The notes: generated from the sequence alone by a model not told the origin. DNA of 64,000 bases from Thermodesulfovibrionales bacterium (GCA_031082155.1 JAVHLL010000002.1:129206-193205); one strand, 5' to 3'; counted from the stretch's first letter, positions 9,805-20,261 are shown. Program-made: numbers and translations.

Positions 9805-11916
9805 TTATTTTTTTCTTATGGTTTCGCTTTTCCCGGTATCTTTTTCCCGGAGCGCTTCTTTTCTCGAAAGCCTTATCCTGCCCATCTTGTCTATCTCAAT
9901 GACCTTGACAAGAACCTCATCGCCTTCATTGATCTCATCGGTGACGGTTGCGATCCTGTTCTCGGATATCTGGGAGATATGCAGCAATCCTTCGGTCCCT
10001 GTAAGAATTTCTACAAAAGCGCCGAAATCCATAATCCGTTTGACCTTGCCAAGATATATCCTGCCGAGTTCAGCTTCTGCGGTAATACTGTTAATGATAT
10101 CTATCGCCTTTTGCGCTGATTCACCGTCAGGGGAAGCGATGCTGATAATACCGCTGTCTTCTATATTTATTTTGACGCCTGTCTGTTCCACGATTCCCCT
10201 GATGACCTTTCCTCCTGTGCCGATTACATCACGGATCTTTTCCTGTTTGATCTGCAGGGTAAATATCCTCGGAGCATACTTTGCAATGCTTTCTCTCGGC
10301 GCGCTGAGAGTTTCATTCATTTTGTCGATGATACCGAGCCTGCCCTGTCGTGCCTGGTCAAGCGCCTTCTCCATGATCTCACGGGATATCCCGGCTATTT
10401 TTGTATCAAGCTGGAATGCGGTGATGCCCTTTGCAGTGCCCGTTACTTTAAAATCCATATCTCCGAGATGGTCTTCCAGTCCAAGAATGTCAGTGAGAAC
10501 AACAACTCTTTCTTCTTCCTTAATGAGTCCCATGGCAATTCCTGCAACAGGGGATTTTATCGGAACGCCTGCATCCATCAATGCGAGAGTCCCGCCGCAT
10601 ACCGATGCCATTGATGAGGAGCCGTTCGATTCGAGGATATCGGAAACAATCCTTATCGTATAAGGAAATTCATCCTTCTGGGGGATGACCGCTTTCAATG
10701 CTCTTTCTGCAAGCATCCCGTGGCCTATTTCCCTCCTGCCCGGAGACCTCAGGTGTTTTACTTCACCCACGCTGAACGGGGGGAAATTATAATGGAGCAT
10801 AAATGTTTTGTAGGATTCTCCGTCAAGGGAATCGATCTTCTGCTCATCTTCAGAAGTGCCGAGGGTCACCACCGCGAGACACTGCGTCTCTCCCCGTATA
10901 AAAAGCGCGGACCCGTGGGCTCTCGGCAGCATACCTACCTCCCCGCTGATCGTCCTAACCGTGGTGTTTGCCCGTCCGTCGGCCCTTTTATTTTCATTGA
11001 GAATCATTCCCCTCACAAGGTTTCTCTCGATGTCATTAAAGACCGCCGCAATATCCCTTGTGATGTCTTTTTCGCCGGTGTTTAACTGCTCAACGACATA
11101 TTTCAAAACCTCGTCAAGGGCCCTCTGACGCATAAGTTTGTCAGAGATCGTAATCACATCCTTCATTTTTTCGAGGGAAAGCTCTGTGACAGCGCTCTTC
11201 AGGCGCTCATCGGTAACAGGCTCTGTTACCATACGTTTTTCCCTTCCTGCCAGGGATCTGAATTCATTCTGCACTGCACAGATGCGTTTTATCTCCTGGT
11301 GTGCAATATCAAGCGCCTCAAGGAGTTCAGCCTCTGATATTTCATGAGCCTCGCCTTCCACCATCATCACCGCTTCCTCTGTGCCTGCGACAATAAGGTT
11401 CAGGTCACACTCTTCGACCTCCCTCACATCCGGGTTGATTACGAATGATCCTGAAACCCTCCCTATCCGTACAGCGCTTACCGGCGCTTTAAAAGGGATG
11501 TCCGAGATGACCATGGCTGCTGATATGCTGATGATACCGAGGATATCCGCGATGTTCTCATCGCCATAGGAGAGCACATTTACAATGCCCTGGGTCTCAT
11601 AATAGAACCCCTTGGGAAAAAGCGGTCTGATCGGCCTGTCGATAAGGCGTGAGGTAAGAATTTCTTTTTCACTCGGCCTCCCTTCCCTTTTAAAAAAACC
11701 GCCGGGGATTTTTCCTGCTGAATATGCCTTCTCCAGATAATCTACCGTAAGGGGGAAAAAATCCAGGCCTTCCTTCGGGACCTTGTCGGATACCGCAGTC
11801 GCGAGAACTACTGTATCCCCATATTGTGCCACCACTGCGCCATCTGCCTGTCTTGCCATCTTGCCGGTCTCGATCGTGAGCTTCCTGCCGCGAACTTCAA
11901 TTTCAACTTTTTTCAT
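9805..11916 (-). CDS. pnp: Polyribonucleotide nucleotidyltransferase
   Basis: Two RNase PH domains, KH motif IGTGGKVIRGIVEQTG, C-terminal S1 GRIYLGKVKRIMDFGAFVEI. Confidence 0.98.
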   Translation of the reverse strand: MKKVEIEVRGRKLTIETGKMARQADGAVVAQYGDTVVLATAVSDKVPKEGLDFFPLTVDYLEKAYSAGKIPGGFFKREGRPSEKEILTSRLIDRPIRPLFPKGFYYETQGIVNVLSYGDENIADILGIISISAAMVISDIPFKAPVSAVRIGRVSGSFVINPDVREVEECDLNLIVAGTEEAVMMVEGEAHEISEAELLEALDIAHQEIKRICAVQNEFRSLAGREKRMVTEPVTDERLKSAVTELSLEKMKDVITISDKLMRQRALDEVLKYVVEQLNTGEKDITRDIAAVFNDIERNLVRGMILNENKRADGRANTTVRTISGEVGMLPRAHGSALFIRGETQCLAVVTLGTSEDEQKIDSLDGESYKTFMLHYNFPPFSVGEVKHLRSPGRREIGHGMLAERALKAVIPQKDEFPYTIRIVSDILESNGSSSMASVCGGTLALMDAGVPIKSPVAGIAMGLIKEEERVVVLTDILGLEDHLGDMDFKVTGTAKGITAFQLDTKIAGISREIMEKALDQARQGRLGIIDKMNETLSAPRESIAKYAPRIFTLQIKQEKIRDVIGTGGKVIRGIVEQTGVKINIEDSGIISIASPDGESAQKAIDIINSITAEAELGRIYLGKVKRIMDFGAFVEILTGTEGLLHISQISENRIATVTDEINEGDEVLVKVIEIDKMGRIRLSRKEALREKDTGKSETIRKK

Positions 11917-12185
11917 TATTTCCTTATTTCTAACCGCTCAATAACCTTTTCATATCGCTCTTTGTCCGATTGTTTCAGGTAATTCAGCAATTTCCTCCTT
12001 TGACTTACGAGTTTCAAGAGACCTCTCCGTGAATGGTGGTCCTTTTGGTGTGTTTTGAAATGTTCTGTAAGATAAGTGATTCGTGTACTTAACAGTGCTA
12101 TTTGTACCTCAGGCGAACCGGTGTCGGTTTCGTGAGTCCTGTAGTCGTCAATGATAGACTGTTTCTGTGACTTGTCGATAGCCAT
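11916..12185 (-). CDS. rpsO: 30S ribosomal protein S15
   Basis: 89 aa; [59 protein letters not shown] overlap with pnp. Confidence 0.98.
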   Translation of the reverse strand: MAIDKSQKQSIIDDYRTHETDTGSPEVQIALLSTRITYLTEHFKTHQKDHHSRRGLLKLVSQRRKLLNYLKQSDKERYEKVIERLEIRK

Positions 12186-12354
12186 AATTCACCACCTTTC
12201 GGGAAATAGTAAACTTTACAATACCATAGAACTGTTTCTTCTGTAAAGACAGCGTGTGCGGTCATTTTTGCCAACAGAGGCTTTCAGAATTTCCGGATGA
12301 TTCCTTTTTTTCGAAAGAATATTTTCCGGAATATCTCCCGACAGAGGGACGTAA

Positions 12355-12400
12355 AAAATCCCCCTCACCTGTGCGGTAAAGGTGGCAAGGGGGATTTGGT
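12355..12400 (-). terminator. Terminator hairpin downstream of ppdK (bidirectional-looking)
   Basis: AAATCCCCCT...AGGGGGATTT with T-rich flanks on either strand, just after the ppdK stop. Confidence 0.75.
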
Positions 12401-12412
12401 TTTTTTATTCTC

Positions 12413-15082
12413 TTATACCGTAGATTTACTTAAATCCTGTTTTCCCTTCCCTTTGAGAGATGACTGGGCTGCTGCGAGGCGCGCTATGGGAACTCTATAT
12501 GGTGAACAGCTTACGTAGTCAAGCCCGATTCTGTAACAGAAGTCTATTGACTTCGGGTCACCGCCATGTTCTCCGCAGATCCCTATCTTCAGATTTTTCC
12601 TCACTTTCCTTCCCTTGTCAACCCCGATTTTCAGGAGCGCTCCGATCCCTGCCTGATCCAGGGTAATAAACGGATCATTTTCGAGTATGCCCCTTTCAAC
12701 ATAGTAAGGGAGGAATCTGCCGGCATCATCCCGCGACAATCCAAAAGCAGTTTGTGTCAGGTCATTCGTCCCGAACGAAAAGAAGTCTGCCTGCGCTGCA
12801 ATTTCATCCGAGGTTATCACAGCTCTCGGGAGTTCAATCATCGTGCCCACTGCATAATGGACTTTGATCCCATACTCCCTCTGGACCTTCTCTGCAATAT
12901 TTACCGTAAGTTCTCTCATCATCTGGAGTTCCTTGACGTGACCGACAAGCGGGATCATGATCTCCGGAATCACCCTTATTTTCTTCTTTGACAGTTCACA
13001 GACAGCTTCCATGATGGCTTGCACCTGCATTTCGTAGATTTCGGGATAGGTGATGCCAAGCCTGCAACCTCGGTGGCCAAGCATGGGATTAAACTCATGG
13101 AGGGCCTTATTCCTTGCCCTCAGCTTCTCGAACGACACATCCATCGATGAGGCTAACGTTTTTAATTCCTGATCAGTATGGGGAAGGAATTCATGGAGCG
13201 GAGGGTCAAGGAGCCGGATCGTAACCGGCAGTCCTTTCATGACTTTGAATATCCCGATAAAATCGCTCTTCTGCATCGGCAAGAGTTTTTTTAGGGCTTT
13301 TTTCCTTCCCTCGGTGTCATCGGCAAGTATCATCTCTCTTACCGCGCTGATCCTCTCAGGGTCAAAAAACATATGTTCTGTCCTGCAGAGTCCTATGCCT
13401 TCCGCGCCGAATCTCCTTGCGACCTCTGAATCATGAGGCGTATCTGCATTGGTTCTCACACCAATCTTTCTGAATTCATCGACCCACTTCATGAAGATGC
13501 CGAAATCTGCGGTAAGTTCCGGTGTTATCAGCTGCGCCTTTCCAAGCATCACTTCGCCTGTTGTCCCATTGAGCGTGAGAAAATCCCCTTCCTTAACCAC
13601 TAAGTCATTGACCGTGAAGTATTTCTGCACCTCATTAATATTTATTGCGCCGCAACCGGCGATACAGCATTTCCCCATACCGCGCGCAACGACTGCAGCA
13701 TGTGAGGTCATCCCGCCTCGTGCGGTGAGGATTCCCTGTGCCGCATTCATTCCGCCGATATCTTCAGGAGAGGTCTCTGTCCTCACGAGAATAACCTTTT
13801 CTCCCTTTTCTGCCGCCCGTTCCGCATCTTCTGCCGTAAATACTACTTTTCCGACAGCCGCGCCCGGAGAAGCCGGGAGGCCTTTCGCAACAACCTTTAC
13901 CGGTGCCTTTGGATCTATTGTAGGGTGGAGCAGCTGGTCAAGCTGTTGGGGATCGATTCTGAGAACAGCCGTCTTCTTATCAATGAGCCTTTCCTTTACC
14001 ATATCTATCGCAATCCTGAGCGCTGCCGCAGCCGTCCTTTTTCCTACTCTCGTCTGAAGCATATAGAGCTTACCTTCCTGTATCGTAAACTCTATATCAA
14101 GCATGTCTCTGTAATGTATCTCCAGTTTCTTATAGATGCTTTCGAGTTCTTTATATGCTTTCGGCAGGCGTTTCTTCAGTTCCTCTATCTTGAGTGGTGT
14201 TCTGATCCCTGCAACGACATCTTCACCCTGGGCATTGATAAGGCATTCAGCAAAAAACGCTTTCTTACCTGTGGAAGGGTCTCTTGTAAATCCGACCCCC
14301 GTTCCTGAATTGTCACCAAGATTTCCATATACCATAGACTGGATGTTGCATGCTGTGCCCAGGTTGTCAGGTATTTCGTTCAGCTTCCTGTATTTGACCG
14401 CCCTATCACCGAACCATGACCCGAACACCGCGCTGATAGCCTTTTTGAGTTGATCGAGAGGATCTGCAGGAAATTCTTCTCCGGTTCCTCTCCTATAAAT
14501 AATTTTGTATTCTTCAACAAGCGATTGCAAGTCTTTCGCATTGATTTCAGTATCGAGTTTTACCCCTTTCCGCTTTTTTAATTCATCGAGGGCGTGTTCG
14601 AATCTCTGTCTGTCCATGCCCATAACGATACTGCCGAACATTGTGATCAATCTTCTGTAGGCATCATATACAAACCTCTCGTTTCCGGTTTTCCGTATGA
14701 GCGCATTTATTGTTGATTCATTCAGACCAAGGTTAAGTACGGTATCCATCATCCCGGGCATTGAAAATTTAGCCCCTGACCGTACCGATACCAGGAGGGG
14801 GTTGACAGGGTCACCGAATTTCATTCCCATTGCTTTTTCGACTTTCTTCAGGTTTTCAAGAACCTGCTCCCACATGCCGGGGGGATGTTTTTTCCCGGCC
14901 TTGAAAAAAGCATTACATGCTTCTGTCGTTATCGTGAAACCGGAAGGGACAGGTATCTTCAGGTTTGTCATTTCTGCAAGTCCTGCTCCTTTTCCACCGA
15001 GAAGGTCTTTCATATCCCCTTTTCCATCGGCCTTCCCGCTACCGAAAAAGTAAACGTATTTCTTGCCTACCTTTTTTGCCAT
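12413..15082 (-). CDS. ppdK: Pyruvate, phosphate dikinase
   Basis: KYVYFFGSGKADG..LLGGKGAGLAEM; GGMTSHAAVVARGMGKCCIAGC; GLCRTEHMFF. Confidence 0.98.
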   Translation of the reverse strand: MAKKVGKKYVYFFGSGKADGKGDMKDLLGGKGAGLAEMTNLKIPVPSGFTITTEACNAFFKAGKKHPPGMWEQVLENLKKVEKAMGMKFGDPVNPLLVSVRSGAKFSMPGMMDTVLNLGLNESTINALIRKTGNERFVYDAYRRLITMFGSIVMGMDRQRFEHALDELKKRKGVKLDTEINAKDLQSLVEEYKIIYRRGTGEEFPADPLDQLKKAISAVFGSWFGDRAVKYRKLNEIPDNLGTACNIQSMVYGNLGDNSGTGVGFTRDPSTGKKAFFAECLINAQGEDVVAGIRTPLKIEELKKRLPKAYKELESIYKKLEIHYRDMLDIEFTIQEGKLYMLQTRVGKRTAAAALRIAIDMVKERLIDKKTAVLRIDPQQLDQLLHPTIDPKAPVKVVAKGLPASPGAAVGKVVFTAEDAERAAEKGEKVILVRTETSPEDIGGMNAAQGILTARGGMTSHAAVVARGMGKCCIAGCGAININEVQKYFTVNDLVVKEGDFLTLNGTTGEVMLGKAQLITPELTADFGIFMKWVDEFRKIGVRTNADTPHDSEVARRFGAEGIGLCRTEHMFFDPERISAVREMILADDTEGRKKALKKLLPMQKSDFIGIFKVMKGLPVTIRLLDPPLHEFLPHTDQELKTLASSMDVSFEKLRARNKALHEFNPMLGHRGCRLGITYPEIYEMQVQAIMEAVCELSKKKIRVIPEIMIPLVGHVKELQMMRELTVNIAEKVQREYGIKVHYAVGTMIELPRAVITSDEIAAQADFFSFGTNDLTQTAFGLSRDDAGRFLPYYVERGILENDPFITLDQAGIGALLKIGVDKGRKVRKNLKIGICGEHGGDPKSIDFCYRIGLDYVSCSPYRVPIARLAAAQSSLKGKGKQDLSKSTV

Positions 15083-15167
15083 CGAATGCCCTCCCGATTC
15101 AATTTTTGCCTTATAGCATACCTCACGGAATGAAGAAATTCAATGCTGATCAGATCCGATATATTTC

Positions 15168-15196
15168 TTGACATACCTTCGATTATGCAAGACAAT
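15168..15196 (+). promoter_or_regulatory. Putative sigma70-type promoter for the redox-protein tandem
   Basis: TTGACA-17 nt-GACAAT about 40 nt before the first start codon. Confidence 0.5.
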
Positions 15197-15232
15197 AAAA
15201 GATAAGAGTATAAAGTGCAAAGGAGGTAACAT

Positions 15233-15808
15233 ATGAGAGAAAAAGGAGTTTTTTTAATAGGCGTACTCGTATATTTTCTATGCGTGTCAGCGTCTCTTCA
15301 TGCTGCAGGACACACCCCCGCAAAAGGGGAATCCTTCCCTCCGATAACTCTGCAAAAACCGGCAAACAAGGCGGAACTGGACTACCTCGGATTAAAGGGA
15401 ACGGGGTCCTTTCCGGTATCCGAGATAAAAACCGAGCTGCTCATTATCGAAATCTACAGCATGTACTGTCCATACTGCCAGAAGGAGGCGCCGATAGTAA
15501 ACAGCCTCTATGAACTGATTGCAAAGGAAAAGGATTTAAAAGAAAAGGTTAAGTTAATCGGCATTGGCGTAGGGAATACACCTTTCGAAGTCGGGATTTT
15601 CAGAAAACAATACAATATCGAGTTTCCTCTCTTCCCTGATGAATCCTTTGCCATACACAAAAAAACAGGAGAAGTCAGGACACCGTTCTTTTTCGTGTTG
15701 AAAATGAAGCCGGATGGCTCCAATACGTTAGTGTATTCAAAACTTGGGAGCATTGAGGACGCCGGACAGTTTCTTGAAATCCTATTGAAAGAATCTGGAC
15801 TTCAATAG
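15233..15808 (+). CDS. Exported TlpA/redoxin-like thiol-disulfide protein
   Basis: Signal peptide; active-site-like YSMYCPYCQKEAP; aaaggaggtaac RBS. Confidence 0.85.
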   Translation: MREKGVFLIGVLVYFLCVSASLHAAGHTPAKGESFPPITLQKPANKAELDYLGLKGTGSFPVSEIKTELLIIEIYSMYCPYCQKEAPIVNSLYELIAKEKDLKEKVKLIGIGVGNTPFEVGIFRKQYNIEFPLFPDESFAIHKKTGEVRTPFFFVLKMKPDGSNTLVYSKLGSIEDAGQFLEILLKESGLQ

Positions 15809-15820
15809 GGGGAAAACGCC

Positions 15821-16429
15821 ATGAGAAATGACTATACATATGGTTTCATTTCATGTTTGTTCTTTTTTGTGCTGTTTCTGTCAAGCTCTCCTGCATTCGG
15901 AGTCTCGGAACAATTTCAGGGCAAGATATTTGACCCAGGTATGTTGAAACCGGTAGACAGCAAAACCAAACTGAAAGCAGGTATGAAGGCCCCTGATTTC
16001 TCCTTGCCTTCACTTTCAGGGAACGTTGTCGCGCTGAATGAATACAGGAATAAAAAGAATATTGTTCTTTCTTTTGTTCCTGCTGCATGGACACCGGTAT
16101 GTTCCGATCAATGGCCCGGATACAACCTCATGGAAGAGATCTTTGGCCGGCACGATACGATCTTAATCGGCATTACGGTTGACAATATCCCTACGCTCTA
16201 TGCATGGACAAGAGAAATGGGGGAACTCTGGTTCCCGGTCCTCTCTGATTTCTGGCCTCACGGCGCGGTCTCGAAGAAATACGGCGTTCTCCGCTCAAAC
16301 GGCGTGTCTGAACGGGCTTTGTTCGTGATAGACAAAAAAGGGATCATCCGCTATATTGATGTGCATGATATCAATACAAGACCGAATCTTGAAATTCTCT
16401 TGAAAGAGATTGAAAGACTTAAGAAGTAA
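15821..16429 (+). CDS. Exported peroxiredoxin (AhpC/TSA-like)
   Basis: Signal peptide; APDFSLPSLSGNVVALNEYRNKKNIVLSFVPAAWTPVCSDQWPGYN (PxxxTxxC). Confidence 0.88.
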   Translation: MRNDYTYGFISCLFFFVLFLSSSPAFGVSEQFQGKIFDPGMLKPVDSKTKLKAGMKAPDFSLPSLSGNVVALNEYRNKKNIVLSFVPAAWTPVCSDQWPGYNLMEEIFGRHDTILIGITVDNIPTLYAWTREMGELWFPVLSDFWPHGAVSKKYGVLRSNGVSERALFVIDKKGIIRYIDVHDINTRPNLEILLKEIERLKK

Positions 16430-16444
16430 GTGGAAGAGGAGAAA

Positions 16445-17050
16445 ATGCTGTTAGTGTTCTTGAAAGGTATCCGTCCCAAAGGATTACTCATCTTAACAAG
16501 TATATCCATGTCACTTTTCACCCTTGCTATTTTCTGTCTTCCTGCAGATTCTCTTTCCAAACCACCCGATTTCTGCGATTCTCTCTTGAAACTGAGATTT
16601 AACGATACGCTTCCTGCGGAAGAACAGCAATATCTTGGCATTACCGGGAAAAACGTATTTAGAATCAGTGACATGAAAGGGACAATTTTTGTAATAGAAG
16701 TATTCAGCACATACTGTATTGGTTGTCCTAAGGACGTTCCAGTTATCAACGAAACATACTCCTCCTTAAAGAACGATCCCGGTCTCAGAGAAAATGTCAG
16801 GGTTTTTAGTATTGCAATAGGCAATAACAGGACAGAAGCCGAGAATTACAAAAAAGAACGGAAGATTCTCTACCCAGTCCTGACAGATTACGATTTTGAT
16901 GTCCATAAAACCCTCGGCAATCCCCGTGTTCCTTATACACTCATAGTCAGAAAGACCTCAAAGGGAAGATGCACCGTCGAGTATTCTCATCAAGGCATTC
17001 TTCCTTCAACAGATTTAATTCTGAAGAAATTAAAAAGCTGCGTACCATAG
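16445..17050 (+). CDS. Exported TlpA/redoxin-like thiol-disulfide protein, paralog of 15233..15808
   Basis: CxxC motif STYCIGCPKDVP; ATG at 16445 preceded by gaagaggag (ORF track start 16430 is GTG). Confidence 0.82.
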   Translation: MLLVFLKGIRPKGLLILTSISMSLFTLAIFCLPADSLSKPPDFCDSLLKLRFNDTLPAEEQQYLGITGKNVFRISDMKGTIFVIEVFSTYCIGCPKDVPVINETYSSLKNDPGLRENVRVFSIAIGNNRTEAENYKKERKILYPVLTDYDFDVHKTLGNPRVPYTLIVRKTSKGRCTVEYSHQGILPSTDLILKKLKSCVP

Positions 17051-17179
17051 CATATCCCCTGCCGGCATGACAGACAAAAAACTTAAAGCGCTCTCAACTA
17101 TCTTGAACCATTTCATATTTCTCCCTGGCAGGATTTTTTTTGTTTAAGTATAGTAAGAGAGAGTACGGAATTGTAAGAC

Positions 17180-17773
17180 ATGAAACAGGGAATTATAGAA
17201 AATCTTATCGCAGAACTTACCAAGCTTCCGGGTATCGGGAGAAGGACGGCACAGAGACTTGCCTTTTTTATCCTCGCGATGCCGGATGAAGAGGCAAAGG
17301 GGATATCCCGTGCAATAGATGAGGTGAAGAACAACGCAAGGTTCTGCAGGGAATGTTTTAACATCACCGAGGATGAGGTATGTTCAATTTGCAGCAACCC
17401 CTCAAGAGACAGGAGCAGAATATGCGTTGTTGAGGAACCGAGCAACATTTTCGTTGTAGAGCGTTCAAAGAGTTTTGACGGCGTCTACCATGTTCTCCTC
17501 GGTTCTCTGTCCCCTATCGACGGTATGACACCCGACCGGCTCAAGATTCATGAGCTGATCGAGAGAGTCAGGAAGAATTCTGTGCAGGAGGTCATTCTCG
17601 CAACCAATCCGAATACCAAGGGAGAGATGACGGCTCAATACGTCCGTGAGCTTTTGAAACCTTTCTTCGTGAAAGTCACCCGCATAGCATACGGCCTGCC
17701 AATCGGTGGAGACATTGAATTTGCAGACGAGGCCACACTCAGCAAAGCCATTCAGGGAAGAAGAGATTTCTGA
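17180..17773 (+). CDS. recR: Recombination protein RecR
   Basis: LTKLPGIGRRTAQRLAFFIL; zinc finger CRECFNITEDEVCSIC; Toprim CVVEEPSNIFVVE; ATNPNTKGEMTAQYV. Confidence 0.97.
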   Translation: MKQGIIENLIAELTKLPGIGRRTAQRLAFFILAMPDEEAKGISRAIDEVKNNARFCRECFNITEDEVCSICSNPSRDRSRICVVEEPSNIFVVERSKSFDGVYHVLLGSLSPIDGMTPDRLKIHELIERVRKNSVQEVILATNPNTKGEMTAQYVRELLKPFFVKVTRIAYGLPIGGDIEFADEATLSKAIQGRRDF

Positions 17774-17909
17774 AAATAAAGAGAGCCATGTTCAGGTTTC
17801 CCCCCTGTTTATCACTTGAAAGGGATATCTTCCTTTTCATCCACAGCTCCTGATTACTCAAAGAGACAACAAACCGCTTCCTGATTAAAGTTAAGAACCT
17901 TTCTTAATT

Positions 17910-18473
17910 TCACTTCTCCTCATCGAGCCATTTTTTAAGAGTTCCCATCTCTTGTTCGTTTAATTGTACCGTTGGTGTCTCACTTTCTCCCGAAAACTGC
18001 GCCATAACCTTCCCCATCTGTGTTCTCACCATACCATACTGGTCGGCAAAACTCTGCATATTTTCTTCCATAAGCGGTATAACGGTCTTGAAATCGGCTG
18101 CCGACTCATCGATATTTCCCAACCGTCCATGTGCAGTAGCACGTGCGAATTTAGCAAAATGAAGGTCTGGTTTCAGTTCAAGCGCACTCGTGAGATCTGT
18201 TATCGCCTTATCATATTCATCCCTATCCATATATAGCATGGCACGGTAATAATATGGCCTGGGATTCTTACTGTTTACCTCTATCGCTTTTTTGAAATCT
18301 TCCAGAGCATTATCCGGTTTTTTTAATTTCATGTGTGCGACCCCAAGGCTTAAATACACGATAAAAGGGTCTGCACCTGCATCCAATGCCTGGGTAAACA
18401 CTTTGATGCTTTCTTCTTCATTGCCCTCAACAAACAGTACCTGTGCTTTTCCTAAAAGCTCTTTCGGATCCAT
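17910..18473 (-). CDS. TPR-repeat protein (start re-assigned to ATG 18473 behind aggagg)
   Basis: TPR-like DPFIVYLSLGVAHMKLKKPDNALEDFKKAIEVNSKNPRPYYYRAMLYMDRDEYDKAITDLTSALELKP. Confidence 0.85.
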   Translation of the reverse strand: MDPKELLGKAQVLFVEGNEEESIKVFTQALDAGADPFIVYLSLGVAHMKLKKPDNALEDFKKAIEVNSKNPRPYYYRAMLYMDRDEYDKAITDLTSALELKPDLHFAKFARATAHGRLGNIDESAADFKTVIPLMEENMQSFADQYGMVRTQMGKVMAQFSGESETPTVQLNEQEMGTLKKWLDEEK

Positions 18474-18628
18474 TGGTATTTCCTCCTTGTCTTCATTACT
18501 ATACCAAACCAATATACATTTTCTGTTCGTAATATAACATGACATTGCTGAAGAATATGTTTAAGTTATAATCATATTGCATCGTTTTAATTAATTATTT
18601 CAAAATTATAGAGGTAAGTATCTTAATG

Positions 18629-18703
18629 TGTCAATGCGATTACCCGAAAGGTGTGTGGCAATCTCCCATGGGAAGACGAGATTGCTTCGTTACACTCACA
18701 ATT
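18629..18703. repeat. Degenerate REP/MITE-like palindromic element
   Basis: gtgtgtgGCAATCTCccatgggaagacGAGATTGCttcgttacac with outer tgtcaatgcga / cactcacaatta ends; intergenic. Confidence 0.45.
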
Positions 18704-18731
18704 AAAATTCTAACCACTGGATTTGGGTTAT

Positions 18732-20156
18732 TTATATGTTTCCGGGTGCTCTTGGGCAGGGAATCACATCACGGATATTCACCATTCCTGTAAGGTACTG
18801 CACCAATCTTTCGAAGCCAAGACCAAACCCTGCATGCGGGGCTGATCCGAACCTGCGGAGATCAAGGTACCATTGGAGGCTTTCCATAGGTATTCTCATT
18901 TCCCGCATTCTGTCTTTAAGCACAGACAGCCTTTCCTCACGCTGGCTTCCTCCTATAATTTCCCCTATTCTTGGCGCAAGCACATCCATTGCCGCAACTG
19001 TTTTCCCGTCATCGTTCATGCGCATGTAAAACGCTTTCAGCTCTTTTGGGTAATCCGTTACAATCACAGGACCTTTCATCACTTCATCGGTGAGATACTT
19101 TTCATGCTCCGACTGCAAATCTGAACCCCATGAGACAGGGAATTCAAAGATCACTGGAGCATTCTGTAATTCCCTGATTGCGTCAGTGTAGGGAATATGG
19201 ATAAATTCAGTTTCGGCCAACCTGCGGATTTCTTCCCGCGAAATCCTTTTGTAATGGGCTTCAAGAAAGGCAAGTTCATTCTCCCCTCCTTCAAGTACCC
19301 TGGCACAGAGAAACCGGATGAAATCTTCTGCGAGTTTCATATCATCACTGAGATCTGCAAACGCCATTTCCGGCTCTACCATCCAGAATTCCGAAAGATG
19401 TCTCGTCGTATTCGAATTTTCAGCCCTAAAAGTAGGTCCGAATGTGTAGACTTTTCCGAGTGACATTGCGAGAAACTCGGCCTCCAGCTGCCCGCTCACG
19501 GTAAGGTATGTTTTTCTTCCGAAAAAGTCCCGGGAAAAATCTACAGAAGCATCTCCGGAACGAGGAAGATTACTGAAATCAAGCGAGGTTACCGTGAAAA
19601 GTTCCCCTGCTCCTTCGCAATCTCCTGAGGTAATTATCGGAGTATGAACCCATACAAACCCTCTTTCCCGAAAGAATTGATGGACAGAATCAGCGAGAAT
19701 ATTTCTTATCCTGAAAATTGCGCCAAAGGTATTTGTCCTCGCCCTGAGATGCCCTATTTCCCGGAGGAATTCAAAGGTATGCCCTTTTTTCTGAAGGGGA
19801 TAGAGGTCCTGGTCGCTTTCACCGAACACCTCAATGTCAGAAACGTCCATTTCATACTGCTGTCCCTTTGCAGGAGATTCTCTTAATACTCCTGTAGCTT
19901 TGATTGCTGCCCCGGTATTGCATCTGTGGATATAATTTTTTGCGGATAGTACCCCTGAAATAACGAGCTGCATCGTTTCCTGAGCAGAACCGTCACTGAG
20001 CACGATGAATACAAACCCTTTAGATTCCCTCCTGGTTCGTATCCAGCCGCACACTGTGATCTTCTGTCCTATATAATCTTCTTTCAGCGCTTCTTTTATC
20101 GTCAGCCTTTCCACTCGATCCTCCCGGTTTTTGTTTCCTGGAGCATTTCTGTCCAT
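18732..20156 (-). CDS. asnS: Asparaginyl-tRNA synthetase (GTG 20114 behind ggagg is an alternative start)
   Basis: VCGWIRTRRESKGFVFIVLSDGS; FGPTFRAENSNTTRHLSEFWMVEPEMAF; GFGLGFERLVQYLTGMVNIRDVIPCPRAPGNI. Confidence 0.97.
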   Translation of the reverse strand: MDRNAPGNKNREDRVERLTIKEALKEDYIGQKITVCGWIRTRRESKGFVFIVLSDGSAQETMQLVISGVLSAKNYIHRCNTGAAIKATGVLRESPAKGQQYEMDVSDIEVFGESDQDLYPLQKKGHTFEFLREIGHLRARTNTFGAIFRIRNILADSVHQFFRERGFVWVHTPIITSGDCEGAGELFTVTSLDFSNLPRSGDASVDFSRDFFGRKTYLTVSGQLEAEFLAMSLGKVYTFGPTFRAENSNTTRHLSEFWMVEPEMAFADLSDDMKLAEDFIRFLCARVLEGGENELAFLEAHYKRISREEIRRLAETEFIHIPYTDAIRELQNAPVIFEFPVSWGSDLQSEHEKYLTDEVMKGPVIVTDYPKELKAFYMRMNDDGKTVAAMDVLAPRIGEIIGGSQREERLSVLKDRMREMRIPMESLQWYLDLRRFGSAPHAGFGLGFERLVQYLTGMVNIRDVIPCPRAPGNI

Positions 20157-20261
20157 TCTTATTATAAGTTTTTATAATGTTTTCTACTATCTTACCGTGT
20201 TCATGCGTCTCCGGTAATTTTCTCTATTGCGCTCACCGGGAAGAATCATTACAATATCGAC

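Noticed and set aside
9818-10663. 281-aa plus-strand ORF
   Set aside because: Lies antisense to pnp; Ser/Ile/Pro-rich shadow-ORF composition, no family motif
13449-14057. 202-aa plus-strand ORF
   Set aside because: Antisense shadow of ppdK; low-information Ser/Pro/Ala composition
17774-17909. Possible terminator or small RNA after recR (aagttaagaacctttcttaattt)
   Set aside because: AT-rich imperfect repeat without a clear GC stem; insufficient evidence
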